A DNA stretch of 64,000 nucleotides, taken from the NCBI GenBank assembly GCA_963930655.1, contig OZ005619.1, forward strand, positions 21,971,752 to 22,035,751, read 5' to 3'. The notes beneath the pieces are model-generated. The model was not told where the DNA came from. It saw only the letters and a list, made by a program, of their open reading frames with translations, and did not search any database. The first letter of the stretch is position 1; every line of letters starts with the position of its first letter. Below are positions 1 to 11,486 of this stretch, one piece after another. The translations under genes were made by a program, and so were the position numbers. Source of the DNA: Myrica gale (Eukaryota > Streptophyta > Magnoliopsida > Fagales > Myricaceae).

Positions 1-338
1 TTGGGAAAATGGCTCCATTAAAAAGGAACTTGGCATCAGGACCTACCAATGTGCACTCTGACTTTTTCTGTACTTTGATCTTCTATATCCCATATTAATT
101 TCATCAGCAGTGAACCCATAAATTAATTAGATTTAAGGGGACAAAATTATCTAAATTACTTTGATCAAGACGTTCTCATCACAAATCAAAATTGCACTCG
201 TTTTTTTGGTATCATTTTTGTATCATGAAATATCTTTCAAGATTGCACTCGAATCAATTTAATTACTCGTTTTACCGGTATAATTTCAAATTTTGATGGT
301 TTGTGAATTATGGACTTTTAAAATGTCATCTGGGAGAG

Positions 339-373
<35 letters not shown>

Positions 374-629
374 GTCTATACAAATGGGTTTCGAGATAAT
401 TCTCAATTAATTAACTTCCTATTGAATCTCTGTTCTAATTTACCTATTCTGTTACCATTTATTTTTCTTGTTTTTGAGGTATTAATATGTTAAAGTGAAG
501 CGGCTGTACACTTAAGCTTAACTTGCCATTTAATGAATCCTTCTACCTTTCAAAGCTTTTCAAAGGTAACTAGAGCGTGGTCCTGACAGATGGACAAGCT
601 TTCATTGTGCTCAAGAGTTGATACATACA
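1..629. other. AT-rich intergenic DNA with an (ATT)n microsatellite
   Basis: No gene is seen. A perfect ATT trinucleotide run lies at about 341-373. Similarity to copy B of the duplication starts near 283. Before that point the sequence is unique within the window. Confidence 0.6.
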
Positions 630-1000
630 CTTTTCACCCATCAACTATCAGGTCTATGACACATTATACACTAAACTACCAGTCTCGACATATTTCACCC
701 TCCAACTATCAATGTTAGACACTTTGCACCCTAAACTATCTACTTTTACACATTACACCTTTCAACTACTAATATTAAACACTTTGCACCATTCATCTGA
801 CAATAATACTCTCGAAAAATTAATGAATTTACAATAATATCTTCAATATATACAAAGTGGGTCAATGACAGTATTGTCATTTTAGTCTAAAAATTGGATA
901 AATTGTGTAAAATGTCTAAAATTAGTAGTTAGATGGTGCAATGTGTCAAAACTGTCAGTTCAAGATACAAAGTGTAAAAACTATAGTAATTTGTAAGTAA
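630..1000. repeat. MITE-like element with internal short repeats
   Basis: This block is missing from the equivalent place in copy B (about 28590-28720). It repeats a unit of the type CACCCTxxAACTATCxAxxTTxxACAC several times. Its two ends are imperfectly inverted: the left TCAACTATCAGGTCTATGACACA pattern is mirrored on the right by TGTGTCAAAACTGTCAGTTCA. No clean target-site duplication could be fixed, so the edges are approximate. It could equally be a degraded tandem repeat. Confidence 0.45.
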
Positions 1001-4000
1001 AAAAATAAAGAAAAAGCTAGCTACAGATTATCTGCACTCCACTTGCAGAGGTATAGTATTATATGTGTGTGGATGTCTGTTGTGCAAGCTTAGAACCTTA
1101 TTTATCAAACAAAATCACCCAAACACATGACCTGTCCATTGTTACCCAAAAGGGAAAACAAGGCTGTCTGCACACTGTAGTTTGCATTTTCTTGTTTAGG
1201 TTACGTCAAAATGTTAGAGGTTATGTGATTACTATAGCTTGCTGCCTTGATTCCTCACAAAAGAAATTATTAATTAGAATAGTCATTTTAGGGATTAAAG
1301 TTAAATGCTTAATTATTTGCTACTATATGTTTCGGGCAAATTAAAAAAGATGGTCCTCGATCGCAGTAAAAATCTCAGAAATTGATCTCTGGATAACTCT
1401 ATAGACTCTAAGATTTGTGGATGTAGTGCGTTAATTAACATCCCCGTCACTGGGTACAGCATGATAACTCATGATATATAATGCAGATCGATTTCCACTA
1501 AAAAGAGCAGACCCACATGATCATGTTTCATTAATTTAGTTTGGACGTACGAAATATTTACAATTAATTGAATGCGGTGTCTCAAGGTTATCTTTTTTCT
1601 TAGTAATCTTCGGAAATTTCGTTTTGATATTATTGTGCATCTAGAAACACATATTCTATGGAACAATATTTAGAGCATGCCATCAGCCTAGCTAGTGCAA
1701 AGGTGAATGATTAATTGAGCACTAAAGGAAGAGGTCGGTATATGCTGTTACTGATGGATGGTTCGTATAAAACTCGAAATTTGACCACATTTTTAGTTGC
1801 CATTAGCAATTATGATGCACCCTATGAAGGAGAAATCCAAAGGCACACACTAGAAAAAAAAAAAAAAACTCACCACCCATATATGGGAAGTCCTTCCTGG
1901 CCGGGAATAAAAACGCTCGATATCACTTCTTGACGAACATGTACCACGAGATACAAATTAATTATTATCCCAGAAGACCACTTTCTTCAAGAAATCTGAT
2001 AATTAAATATATAGCATTAATTCACTAAAGTCCTGCGCGCACGACGGCTACCAAGCTACAAGTGTTTGTAAAGGAAGAACAAATTAAAAAAATAAATTAC
2101 CACTAACATTACGGGGCATTAAAAAAAATAAGAGGTTTGCATATTTAAACTGGAGTTTAAAGGTCGCTTCCAGAGAAAATTTTCTTAAGAGTTGCAAATC
2201 TATTCCTTTTAGAAATGAGTTTTCAAACGAACGGTGCTTCAAAAAAGGCCTTCCCAGAGTTTGAGAATGCTTTGTCACAACTCACACGTCCACATGCGAA
2301 ATGGCATATATTCCGTATTTCCTTTGAAGTCTTATACGTCTCACTTCTCACCACAAACCTATATATAGGCCATATTCCCAGTCGCAAATATCCTTCACAA
2401 TGAGTTTGCCTCGGAAAAGAAGGAATGAATTCACGCGACCACCCCTTAGCCGCGTACTTAAGCATGCATGTTCTCGCGATCGACTGTCTAAAAATCATCG
2501 AGATTTTCCATATTCGTCCGTATTGCAATATACATCGTCATAAAGATCGCCAATTAGTACTTCCAAAAAATTATTCCTGCCAACTAACGGCCCATCCTTT
2601 ATTTTCTCTAGAGGCAATTTACGCTGACCATCCATTACCTTATTCGGGGATGCATTACTTTCTTTGGAACAAACTAGTGAGGATTGTTAATTTTTTTTAA
2701 TCAAATGGTACGTATTTCCATCCCCAAAGCTTTCGATTGATGGGCACAGCCGCAAGCAAACAGTTTTTGATGCGCATGCCCGTTGAATCATAAAAATATG
2801 TGCACCAAACCTTCATGTCAGTGGATTCTGTTTGAGCTTCATACTTTACTTTCCACGTTTTCAATTAAAAAAAGGAAATATCATGATCATGGCCAAGAAT
2901 ACCGAAAAGTCAAGTCAAACGCACCACAGCCACCATCCCATTAGAGGCCCGACCACTCCCTTTTGTCCAAAATAAGTAGTTATTAGCATTACTTTTCAGT
3001 CGATCAAATAATTCAAGATCATTAAGCAATTGATTGGAGATCCAAAGTGCTTAATTTCCCTTAACCCACCCTCCATTAAGAGATGGCAATGAAATCAGAG
3101 AATGCGAAGTGGTTGGCTCCTCAAACCGGGGAAGCCCCAGCTGGCACTCAACTGACAGATATTTAAATGCTGTAATACTAAATTAATTAAAATATACTAG
3201 TGAACAAAGAGAATTTGGTTCTCCATTGTGCTACGCTGCAGTGCATGAACAACAGAGGACGATCCTCAGTGGATAGTTTAATAAAATGCAACACGCTAGA
3301 ACGTGCGACGGTCGTTGTGTGATAGCGACTCTGACGGAAAGCAAGAGGAATCTCCGTGGAATCTTTTGAATCCCAACGGTTCCAGATCTTCTGTAATCTT
3401 TCACTGCGTCTAGATTTGATGCTCCTTTATCTTTCGTCTACGACTCTCGTAGGTAGTCAAAGTTATATATCGTACGTATTGTTTGCATCACATTACGAAA
3501 TAATGAAGTAATATACCTCGTCTTCATTGAAGATTCAACCGTAAATCCTATATGGTGATCATATGGTCCAGAATGGAGACCATTAGCTAGACAAATTAAA
3601 CATCTCGGACAAAAACATTTGTTCCGTTAATAACGACAACATACTTATGTGTCATAGGGAACGAGATGATTAAGACAATAAGAACTCAGATGGCCCTTTG
3701 GTTTGCATATCATAATGATTAATCTGAGAGCATTCATATTTAAGCGATTTAGATGCATGCATGCATATAGAACTTTGAATTCTCATTATGCAGAAGATCA
3801 GAGGCGCGCGCTATTGCAAGTTTTTTTTCTTCTCCTTTGAATTGGAAACTGAAAGATCACAATGTGTGTGAGAAAGAGAAAATTGAGATTTTGTTCTGTA
3901 GTACTGCATGACTTGGCACCCCACTTGGGCTGAGATCGAATTTTAATGTAACCTGCCGGTGTCATTATATAAATCGAGAGACATTGCAAAATTAAATTGC

Positions 4001-4508
4001 CTGTATGAGAATATAGTTGCCTACTTTGACTTAATTAGATTGAGGTAGTAAATCATGACCTCCTCTCTATAAAATTTAAACAAACGGCACCAACAATTAG
4101 CAAAACATTTATGACGCTAGCTGTTGTTTAATTTGAAGCTTTTGATATTAGTCATGGGAAGGTGGGTAAAAATTGACGGTCAATTGGTTCCCTTTGGTCT
4201 CTGAAATCAGATAATCCGGATTTGGACATACAGGTAATCAATAATATTTGTAAGTACTTCTTCCTTTTAATTAGTTGCATTTGCGACCTCTGAGGTTATC
4301 ACGTGACAACAAACATAAAATACAAAAGAGTCCGACAAAGATCTCGTTGAAAGAAACAGATCGACGCCCACAAGCTGTAAGAACGCGTTATTGTAATATG
4401 TACACCAATGCAAAGTCACAAACCCTAATGTTCAAACGTGAATCAAAATCCAAAGCAATACTTCATTACGTGAATATACCAGTACAGATCTTACAAACTT
4501 GCTCTTTG
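1001..4508. other. Non-coding part of duplication copy A, downstream of CEP gene 1
   Basis: Several open frames occur here, but they are not preserved as frames in the matching DNA of copy B (29000-32900). Indels break them, so the block is conserved as DNA by common descent and not as protein. Positions 31698-32628 of copy B have no counterpart here: the junction lies near 4152. No RNA gene or transposon end was recognised. Confidence 0.6.
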
Positions 4509-4924
4509 TACCCCAGTACAAACCTACCACACCAGTAATATAGATACAGAAAATTAATGATACAAGCATTACCTTAAACTTTAAAACGATTAAGCTCATT
4601 CAACGAGAACATGCAGGATCCAGAGTACTACAAAATACCCCTAGTTTTGAAGGGAGTGCCCTACACTAGGGCTGTGACCGGGAGATGTGGGTCTGAAATC
4701 ACCGACGGTATGAGTGTACCCCAGTGCAAACCTACCACACCAGTAATATAGATACAGAAAATTAATGATACAAGCATTACCTTAAACTTTAAAACGATTA
4801 AGCTCATTCAACGAGAACATGCAGGATCCAAAGTACTACAAAATACCCCTAGTTTTGAAGGGAGTGCCCTACACTAGGGCTGTGACCGGGAGATGTGGGT
4901 CTGAAATCACCGACGGTATGAGTG
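4509..4924. repeat. 208-bp tandem direct duplication over the 3' end of CEP gene 1
   Basis: Unit 1 is 4509-4716 and unit 2 is 4717-4924. They differ at about two positions (near 4519/4727 and 4622/4830), so the event is recent. Unit 2 holds the true 3' end of the CEP gene: the last 25 codons, the stop and the proximal 3' flank. Unit 1 repeats all of this just downstream. The paralogous gene at 33260-33592 has a single copy. Confidence 0.93.
4641..4716 (-). pseudogene. Duplicated CEP 3'-end fragment (headless CEP domain)
   Basis: Unit 1 of the tandem duplication still encodes the CEP 15-mer DFRPTSPGHSPSVGH (codons at 4656-4700), followed by SLQN and a stop. It has no start codon, signal peptide or variable region. 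The 208-bp period is not a multiple of three and the intact gene stops before this point, so read-through translation would not be in frame. The fragment lies in what should be the 3' UTR or 3' flank of the active gene. It is probably inert, although it may be transcribed. Confidence 0.85.
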
Positions 4925-5178
4925 GGAGGAGGCGGCTGAGACACACCTAAAGCTGGTGGTGGTGGTGGTGGAGGAGGAGACACTTTTGTTATTGGTTCGT
5001 TCGTTGTGTCCTGACGTTGCGACATACCGCCATGCTTAATAGTCTTGGTTTCAGACATTTTATTTTCAGTTTGGACTTCGTTATGCTTCCCCACAAGCAA
5101 CCTTCCCTCTATACATTGATTTTCTCGAGAGAAAACCAAAACGAGGAAAAGGAAAGAGAAGACTAGCTTTTGGGCCAT
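4849..5178 (-). CDS. CEP peptide hormone precursor 1 (109 aa, Pro-rich)
   Basis: This is a single-exon precursor of a secreted C-terminally encoded peptide. In known plants CEPs are cut out of such precursors, prolines are hydroxylated, and the peptide is perceived by CEPR/CRA2 receptor kinases to regulate root growth, nitrogen demand and nodulation. Residues 1-23 form a hydrophobic signal peptide starting MAQKLVF. A variable region follows, then an eight-proline run and a second PPPP. The hormone is DFRPTSPGHSPSVGH, followed by SLQN and the stop. The residue before VGH is Ser where the family and its paralog at 33260 have Gly (SPGVGH). The ATG at 5178 is aligned with the paralog's start, and a TATA box lies about 230 bp upstream. 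A copia 3' LTR sits about 0.67 kb upstream of the ATG. Confidence 0.93.
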   Translation of the reverse strand: MAQKLVFSFLFLVLVFSRENQCIEGRLLVGKHNEVQTENKMSETKTIKHGGMSQRQDTTNEPITKVSPPPPPPPPALGVSQPPPPTHTVGDFRPTSPGHSPSVGHSLQN

Positions 5179-5403
5179 AGAGGTTGAAATAGATTGTAGA
5201 GGAGAGAGAGAGAGAGAGAAAGGAGGGGGGAGGGCAGTTTAACGTTGGCAAACGAAGGATGAAGGCAATCAAGGTGCCAAGATCAGTTTAGAACAGCTAA
5301 ACGAGCAAGTCTCCTAACTTGAGTTCTGAATCAGCCAAGCAAGTTCCTAGAGCTTAAATCAACTGAGGATGCATGTGTGAGTTGTCTAAACCCTCCGTGT
5401 GGG

Positions 5404-5411
5404 TATTTATA
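5404..5411 (-). promoter_or_regulatory. TATA box of CEP gene 1
   Basis: On the minus strand this reads TATAAATA, within the context TCTATAAATACCC. The same motif and context occur before the paralogous gene at 33852-33859, about 260 bp upstream of its ATG. Conservation of the box in both duplicates supports it as the core promoter. Confidence 0.7.
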
Positions 5412-5837
5412 GAGTTAGGGAATCCAACATCGCACGGCTAATAAACAGTGATTGACTATCGCTTGCTCCCAAACATAGTTTATTAGGCTCGTAGGATGGG
5501 CCCGACTGCCCGTCAAAAGCTTGCATGTTCCTAAGCAAACCGTTCATGTGCATACAGCATAAGCATATACGGTATACCCTCTTTATTATTCTGTTATTAA
5601 CAGAAGAAGAGTGATACGTACAGTGCCAGAAAACCAAAGAGGATTCATGGTGGGGAGACATATATTAAGATGGTTCATTATAGCACTATTCAAAGCTAGA
5701 ATGTTCCTCGAGCGGTTTAGGAGGCGGTATTGTAACTTGATTGTCCATGGTCCCAGCCATTCTCCTATATATTGCTCAAGAGTTCTACTTCTTCTTCTTC
5801 CTTAATTTAATAACTTAACGTGGTTCATGAACACCTA
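5412..5837. other. Upstream region of CEP gene 1 up to the copia insertion
   Basis: This is promoter-side DNA collinear with about 33860-34620 and 35000-35030 of copy B. No gene is seen. It contains the site (GGAGGCGGTATTG, about 5718-5730) that is occupied by a Mutator-like MITE in copy B. Confidence 0.55.
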
Positions 5838-5842
5838 GGTTC

Positions 5843-6355
5843 TGTAAGAGTAAAATCACAATCAATCAATTTGATTGTGAATGCAGCGGAATAATAAAGC
5901 AGGATCTTTACCTCCAGCCATCTTGCTCAGAACTCGAACAGAATCTCTGCAGAGTAACTTTATGAATATGAAGTATTTTAGTGAGGCTCTTCCAACCTAT
6001 GTCTATGCCTTACAGAGAATGCATTAGATGGTATACACAGGCCTCTTATTTATAGGCTAGGTCAGGGACCCTCAATCTGTTGTAGATTTGAATTTGTTCC
6101 TTCCATCAAGGTAATTCAAATTCAAAATCAAATAGCAAATTCAAATTCAAAATCAAATAGCAAACTTTATCTAATTGGTTACAATTTGAATTCCAATTTA
6201 AATCAGAAATCAAATTGCAATCTTTATCCAATTAGTTCTAAATTTGAATCTGCTACAGATTCCATAATCTTATTTTAACTAACACCATAATCTTTAAAAC
6301 TTTAAAAGATTATTTACATATGTCAATTAGGTCACCTTAAGGAAATTTTCTAACA
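5843..6355 (-). repeat. 3' LTR of the copia element (left copy)
   Basis: It is 513 bp, starting TGTAAGAG and ending TTTTCTAACA on the plus strand, so on the coding strand it has the usual TG...CA ends (TGTTAG...CTTACA). A TATA-like TATAAATA sits on the minus strand at 6047-6054. Transcription from it would run towards CEP gene 1, whose TATA box lies about 430 bp further on. Confidence 0.95.
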
Positions 6356-6365
6356 TTCTCCCACT
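6356..6365 (-). other. Polypurine tract of the copia element
   Basis: On the minus strand, AGTGGGAGAA abuts the 3' LTR directly. This is the expected position and composition for the plus-strand DNA primer of an LTR retrotransposon. Confidence 0.7.
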
Positions 6366-6692
6366 TGACCTTGACGACATATGTCTTAATGGTGTCTGGA
6401 GTTCTTTAGTATGGCCAACTGTTTATGGAATCCTCCCACCCACATAATGAATGCTACACACGAATCATAGCGGTAAAACCGTAACATAATCGGTCGTCCC
6501 TTCCATGTATTACCAGCACAATACTCATTATATGAGTACTTTATGGGAATCAAAACTTTATGAATGAACTTCCTATAAGTCATTCAGGTCCTATTTTATT
6601 TATCTCCATAGATAACAATAAATAATAAAGAATTTGCGCAATAAATCTTTATTACAATAACTTCATGTCTGTAATTCAAAATTTGAGAGAAA

Positions 6693-7016
6693 CTAAGTAC
6701 AAAATGAATTTGCAAGCCCCATATGGTCCACATGACCTTTAAACTGTTTTACCGGTAAACCTTTAGTCATGGGATCAGCAAGCATCAACTTAGTACTTAT
6801 ATGCTTTATAGAAACATCACGTCTCTTGATGTTTTCTCTCACACTAAGATACTTGATATCTATGTGTTTACTCCTGCTTCCACTTTTATGATTCTTTGAA
6901 AAGCATACTATCGCAGAATTGTCACATAAGATCTTAATTGGTCTCTCAACAGACTCAATAATTTTGAGACCACTTAACCATAATGCCTGTGTAGTGACTT
7001 CATAGCACGTATCTTC
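6693..7016 (-). pseudogene. C-terminal RNase H remnant of the copia polyprotein
   Basis: This frame begins inside a typical copia RNase H domain ([11 protein letters not shown]) and runs through KILCDNSAIVCFSKN, KHIDIKYLSVRE, HISTKLMLADPMTKGL and the stop. It is in a different frame from the main polyprotein. Intact copia proteins have about 80 more residues between LGRY and this segment, including the first catalytic Asp and the MEAEF Glu. Those residues are absent here. Confidence 0.88.
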
Positions 7017-10000
7017 CCAGTATACCAACTGCTAATGCAATATCAGGCCTAGTACAGACCTGAGCATACATCAAACTGCCGATTGCAGATGCATATGGTA
7101 AACCTTTCATTTGTTCTTGTTCCAATTCACTTTTGGGACATTGATCCAAACAGAATTTATCCCCTTTAATGATGGGTGCTACACTAGGAACACATTTGCT
7201 CATATCATATCTCTCTAAAACTTTTTCAATGTAGGCCTTCTGAGACAGTTGTAATATTTTCTGTTTTCTATCTCTATGAATCTCTATGCCAATGACATAA
7301 GAGGCTTCACCCAAATCCTTCATTTCAAAGTGTTTAGACAGAAATTTTTTAGTTTCATATAGCAAACCCAAATCATTTGTTGCAAGTAAAATATCGTCTA
7401 CATAAAGGACTAGAAAGATTACTTTACTCCCACTGACCTTAAGGTATATACATTGATCCACAAGTTTCTCCAAAAATCCAAATGAAGTAATAACCTTGTG
7501 AAATTTAATATACCATTGACGGGAGGCTTGTTTTAGTCCATATATAGATTTCTTTAATTTACATGCCTTCTGACTGTTATCATCAAACCCCTCAGGTTGT
7601 CTCATATACACCTCCTCCTCAAGATCCCCATTTAGAAAGGCTGTTTTCACGTCCATCTGTTGTAGCTCTAAGTCAAAATGAGCTACTAATGCCATGATTA
7701 TCCTAAACGAATCCTTCTTTGATACTGGAGAGAAGGTTTCATGATAATCTATGCCTTCTTTTTGAGTGAAACCCTTGGCTACAAGTCTGGCTTTATATCG
7801 TTCAACTTTACCGGAAGCTTCCCTTTTGGTTTTGTAAACCCATTTGCAGCCTATGGCTACAGCTCCCTTTGGTAAGTCAACAAGATCCCAGACTTGATTC
7901 TTTGCCATAGATTCCATCTCTTCCTTCATGGCATTAAACCACAACATGGAGTTATCTCCATTCATGGCCTGTGAAAACGTATTTGGATCCCTTTTAGGTC
8001 CAACATCAAAGTCAGACTCTTGAAGGTATACAACATAATCACTAGGGATTGTTGATTTCCTTATTCTAGAGGACCGTCTTAATTCTACTTCCTCAACATC
8101 TTGCAGAGGTTGGGTAGACTCAGTCTGAACCTGTTCTGTATGAGTTGACTCTTCTTGAACTGGTTGTGGTTCAGGATAATCAATTTGATCTTTCCTAAAC
8201 ACAAACATTCTTTCTCCAGAAGGAGAAGATTCAGACAACTCTTGTGCTTCTTTAAATTCAACCTTTTGGGAATTTGCACTAGGTTCAATATCCTCTAAAA
8301 ACTTAGCATTTCCTGATTCAACAATCCTAGTATTATGTGTAGGACAATAAAATCTAAATCCTTTAGAGTTTACTGGATAGCCGATAAAAAATCCGCTGGT
8401 TGTCTTTGGATCTAATTTCTTTATATTCGGATCATAAATCCTCACTTCAGCAGGACAACCCCATATGTGTAAGTGATTTAAACTAGGTTTCCACCCATTC
8501 CATAACTCAAAAGGTGTCTTTGGGACAGCCTTGGATGGAACCCTATTTAAGATATACACAGCAGTTTTTAAAGCTTCACTCCATAGATACTGAGGGAGAC
8601 TAGAATTACTAAGCATACTCCTTACCATGTCCATAAGTGTGCGATTCCTTCTTTCTGCTACACCATTTTGTTGTGGTGTACCAGACATTGTGTATTGAGC
8701 AACAATGCCTTCCTCTTCAAGAAATTTCGCAAATGGACCACTCATTTGTTCTTTTTCTGTGTACCTTCCATAATATTCTCCACCTCTATCAGATCTTACG
8801 ATCTTGATTTTCGTTTCCTTTTGATTCTCTACTTCTGCCTTATAAGTCTTAAAGGCATTCAACGCCTCAGACTTTTCATCAATAAGGTAGAGATACATGA
8901 AACGTGAATGGTCATCAATGAATGAGATAAAATATCTCTGACCATTGAAACATGGAGTAGGAAAAGGTCCACAGAGATCAGTGTGTATGATCTCTAGAAT
9001 CTTTGAACTCCTTCTGGCACCTTTAGTGGACTTGTTAGTCTGCTTTCCCTTTATGCAGTCTATACAAGTGTCAAGGTCAGTAAAATCAAGAGTTTGTAAG
9101 ACTCCGTCATTTGCCAACCTTTTTATTCGCTCAATGGAGATATGTCCCAATCTCCTATGCCATAACAAACCGGAATTCTCATTTATAAGCCTTCTCTTTA
9201 TGCCAATAGTATGTATTGACAAACAATTATTCTCAAAGTTGGGATCTAATTCAATTTTGTAAAGACCATCAATTTTTATTCCACCACCAATAACTTGATT
9301 ATTTCGAAATAAACTGAAAACTGAATTTATAAAATAAAAACCATAACCCAATACATCAAGTTTTGAAATTGAAATTAAATTCCTTGAAAAGTTTGGAATA
9401 AAAAATACATCTTCAAGATCTAAAATAAATCCAGTCTTCAAAATTATTCTGTAAGTCCCAACCGCTTCCACACTTGAGAACAATTTATTTCCAGAGTAAA
9501 CTCGTTGTTCACTTCTTTTCGGCTTCCTTGTTGTGAGAAAACCCTGCAATGTATTCACAATGTGGATTGTAGAACCAGAATCAATCCACCAAGTATTGCA
9601 AGGAGCTTCAACAACTAAAGATTCATGACAAACAAGAGAGAGGAATATACCTTTCTTCTCGAGCCACTTTAGGTACTTTTGGCAATCCTTCTTCATGTGT
9701 CCTTTCTTCTTACAGAAGAAACAAGTATCCTTAGTGCCATTAATCTTAATTGGCACCTTGTTCTCCTTCTTGAAGTTGTGGACAACCTTGCCTTTCTTGG
9801 TCTTCCCCTTAGCACGAGAAACAAAGTGAGAACTCTCAGGTTTCTCAGGTTTCAGCCTCTCTTCCTCTTGAACACACATAGTCAGTAAATCATTCACTGA
9901 CCATTTTTCCTTATGTGTGTTGTATGATATTTTAAAGGGACCATACTCATTTGGTAGAGAGTTCAAAATTAGATGAACCAAGAATGAGTCAGAAATTTCA

Positions 10001-10413
10001 ACTTCCAGAGTTTTTAATTGAGATGCAATGTCTCTCATCTCCATTATGTGCTCACGCACACTAGTTGAACTCTTTATTGATTTGCTTGACAGCTTTCTCA
10101 TCAGGGTGCTGGCTAATGCCTTTTCAGAAGTAACAAATTGTTCTTCAACGGACTTTAAAAAATCCTTAGCTTTAATGCTTTCAGGGATAGAACCCCTAAT
10201 GCTCTTGATGATGTGAGATTTAATGAACATCAAACTGAGACGATTTGATCGCTCCCATCGTTCATAAGAATAAATCTCCTGTGGCGTACTTGATTCCGTG
10301 ATAGTGGGTTCCACTACACGGAGCGCTTCATCTAATTCCATACACCCCAGAGTGAAAAACAAACTTTGCTTCCAGTCAGCAAAATTATCACCACTTAGCA
10401 TTGGAACACGCAA
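7000..10413 (-). CDS. Copia gag-protease-integrase-RT polyprotein, truncated
   Basis: This is a single frame of about 1137 codons. Domains in order are: gag with zinc knuckle [14 protein letters not shown] (about residues 230-243); aspartic protease WWIDSGST (about 275); integrase HHCC finger (HRRLGH...CIDC, about 420-455) and DDE core (HTDLCGPF about 478, FIDDHSRF about 497, Glu in [10 protein letters not shown] about 586); and reverse transcriptase with [12 protein letters not shown] (about 905) and YVDD (about 1002). The frame ends abnormally after [16 protein letters not shown], where a deletion shifts it away from RNase H. The first in-frame ATG is codon 4 of this span (10402-10404). The true start may lie further upstream, because similar non-ATG sense codons continue upstream. 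Confidence 0.93.
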   Translation of the reverse strand: MRVPMLSGDNFADWKQSLFFTLGCMELDEALRVVEPTITESSTPQEIYSYERWERSNRLSLMFIKSHIIKSIRGSIPESIKAKDFLKSVEEQFVTSEKALASTLMRKLSSKSIKSSTSVREHIMEMRDIASQLKTLEVEISDSFLVHLILNSLPNEYGPFKISYNTHKEKWSVNDLLTMCVQEEERLKPEKPESSHFVSRAKGKTKKGKVVHNFKKENKVPIKINGTKDTCFFCKKKGHMKKDCQKYLKWLEKKGIFLSLVCHESLVVEAPCNTWWIDSGSTIHIVNTLQGFLTTRKPKRSEQRVYSGNKLFSSVEAVGTYRIILKTGFILDLEDVFFIPNFSRNLISISKLDVLGYGFYFINSVFSLFRNNQVIGGGIKIDGLYKIELDPNFENNCLSIHTIGIKRRLINENSGLLWHRRLGHISIERIKRLANDGVLQTLDFTDLDTCIDCIKGKQTNKSTKGARRSSKILEIIHTDLCGPFPTPCFNGQRYFISFIDDHSRFMYLYLIDEKSEALNAFKTYKAEVENQKETKIKIVRSDRGGEYYGRYTEKEQMSGPFAKFLEEEGIVAQYTMSGTPQQNGVAERRNRTLMDMVRSMLSNSSLPQYLWSEALKTAVYILNRVPSKAVPKTPFELWNGWKPSLNHLHIWGCPAEVRIYDPNIKKLDPKTTSGFFIGYPVNSKGFRFYCPTHNTRIVESGNAKFLEDIEPSANSQKVEFKEAQELSESSPSGERMFVFRKDQIDYPEPQPVQEESTHTEQVQTESTQPLQDVEEVELRRSSRIRKSTIPSDYVVYLQESDFDVGPKRDPNTFSQAMNGDNSMLWFNAMKEEMESMAKNQVWDLVDLPKGAVAIGCKWVYKTKREASGKVERYKARLVAKGFTQKEGIDYHETFSPVSKKDSFRIIMALVAHFDLELQQMDVKTAFLNGDLEEEVYMRQPEGFDDNSQKACKLKKSIYGLKQASRQWYIKFHKVITSFGFLEKLVDQCIYLKVSGSKVIFLVLYVDDILLATNDLGLLYETKKFLSKHFEMKDLGEASYVIGIEIHRDRKQKILQLSQKAYIEKVLERYDMSKCVPSVAPIIKGDKFCLDQCPKSELEQEQMKGLPYASAIGSLMYAQVCTRPDIALAVGILGRYVL

Positions 10414-11180
10414 CGAACTATCAATTAGGGAAGAAGGAATAACTGCAATATAACCAAAGAAACATAAAACTACTGAATTGCTATGAAGTAACCATATTTA
10501 AATCAACCAATGTCAATTTAATAGTAAATTTCAACCTACCTATGGGCAAAGGTTGCATATGCATGGAATTTACTCTTTATTATTAAATCTAACAATTTTA
10601 AATATTAAGAATAAAATTCTCCGTACCTGTGAGCCTAAGAAAATTTTATTGTTAATACAAAATTTATTATTTTAATCTAACTAAGTCACAAAATTAAAAA
10701 ATTCCCTGCGGGGAAAGTAATCAATTTTATAATTTAGTTACCACACGGAGATTAATTTCACTTTATGAAGTTCATATATTAATCTTGATGTAATCATCAA
10801 TATAAAATTGGGATGCTGTGGCTCTCCGAAAATCATTATGATAATTACGACTTCATCAATATCCGTCAACTTTATAGATGCCTAATCTTAATCCAAGAAT
10901 AAAAAAATGAACCAATCTTTAAAGTGAGACAATAGTATTTTCTAAAACACAAGCAGGGGAGCTCCCAGGTAAGTGAGGTAGGTCTGAGGACCTTTAAATA
11001 CCAAGACTTGCCTTAGCCAGAACTGTCCCTGACCTGTATTCTTCGATCATACCCCATATTCCCACTAACCTTAGTAGGTTCATTTAATCATGCTTGGTCT
11101 AGGCATCATACATTTTATGCATGATCAACCTATCTATATAATTAGATTTTTCACATAATAAATCAAGCATAAATTTAATA

Positions 11181-11400
11181 TTTCTAGAATGGAATCAATT
11201 AAACATTGAACATCATAATAATTCTAGAAATTAATGCAAGCATAAAAATAAATTGACATTTCTAGAATTTAATCAATTAAACATTGAACATCATAATAAT
11301 TCTAGAAATTAATGCAAGCATAAACTAATATTTCTAGAATTTAATCAATGAAACATTGAACATACAAATAATTCTAGAAATTAATGCAAGCATAAAAGCA
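11181..11400. repeat. Tandem repeat in the copia leader (3 copies, 72-78 bp)
   Basis: Copies start at 11181, 11259 and 11331, each beginning TTTCTAGAAT. Each also carries AACATTGAACAT and TTCTAGAAATTAATGCAAGC. Each copy contains an internal inverted pair around the two TTCTAGAA boxes. Confidence 0.88.
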
Positions 11401-11486
11401 TAAAAGTTTTTTTTTTTTTTTTTTAAAATTAAAATTAAAATTAAATTTAAATTTAAAAATTTAAAAATAATAATAATATAATCTGT

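Noticed and set aside
2223..2528. 101-codon minus-strand frame conserved in the duplication
   Set aside because: In copy B the frame is broken by indels and stops, so the similarity is at DNA level only.
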